From NCBI GenBank assembly GCA_030693205.1, contig JAUYBG010000005.1, positions 73,017 to 124,024 of the forward strand: a DNA stretch of 51,008 bases. The letters run 5' to 3'. Shown piece after piece: positions 50,989-51,008 of the stretch; the stretch's first letter is position 1; each line of letters opens with the position of its first letter. Under the pieces are notes generated by a model. It was not told where the DNA came from. It saw only the letters and a list, made by a program, of their open reading frames with translations, and did not search any database. A program made the position numbers and the translations under genes. The DNA is from a bacterium. GTDB taxonomy: Bacteria > Patescibacteriota > Minisyncoccia > JAHIHE01.

Positions 50989-51008
50989 ATAACACATGGA
51001 TCCCGAAA

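Overview
The window reads as a chromosomal segment of an ultra-small, reduced bacterium of the Candidate Phyla Radiation (Patescibacteria, most like a parcubacterial lineage). It is AT-rich and dense in short-spaced genes. UGA is used as a stop, and most start codons lack a Shine-Dalgarno (SD) sequence. Family composition fits this group: an archaeal-type UMP kinase, compact aminoacyl-tRNA synthetases, AI-2E and MFS permeases, a class III ribonucleotide reductase, and large surface proteins with WGENIGW-type repeats. Phylum placement is inference; no rRNA is present.

Region 1 (1-7.2 kb) is housekeeping: an M16 protease (5' end cut), AI-2E permease, metG, tatD, a PAP2 phosphatase, a metallophosphoesterase, and murG on the other strand. 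Region 2 (7.2-11.4 kb) differs. Three proteins I do not recognise and an MFS permease sit in separate transcription units, each with a recognisable promoter and most with a terminator. The three unknown genes carry strong SD sequences, and the first has a long structured leader. Region 3 (11.4-27.5 kb) is again core: a YvcK/CofD-like protein, a GlmU-like nucleotidyltransferase, a HAD phosphatase, leuS, glmS, two glycosyltransferases, UMP kinase, murA (with Asp at the catalytic Cys position), tsaC, tRNA-Leu(CAA), parA/parB, an orphan receiver protein and a MacB-like permease.

Region 4 (27.5-34 kb) is the accessory island. It holds a membrane-anchored repeat protein ending in a DUF1566/C-type-lectin-like domain, and a reverse transcriptase of the diversity-generating retroelement (DGR) type facing it. 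A BRO-N antirepressor-like gene and a frameshifted WGENIGW-repeat surface protein follow. The lectin-like C-terminus is rich in NNY codons and ends in VRCVR, as expected for a DGR variable region. I could not find an intact template repeat. The 5' coding end of the reverse transcriptase runs through a (GA)n microsatellite that could switch its reading frame.

Region 5 (34-51 kb) carries topA, dprA, pth, an LCP-family gene, lepB, hisS, a HIT protein, rpsU with a structured leader, yqeY, ybeY, dgkA, ftsA, ftsZ, a class III nrdD split into two reading frames, its radical-SAM activase, a small unknown protein and a DUF167 protein. Between dprA and pth lies a strongly promoted, well-folded, apparently non-coding RNA whose hairpin loop displays CCUCCUU, the 16S anti-SD sequence.

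Several families of small palindromic or tandem repeats (REP-like) occur between genes and also inside coding sequences (leuS, pth, the surface protein, possibly dgkA), where they keep the frame and add short peptide insertions.
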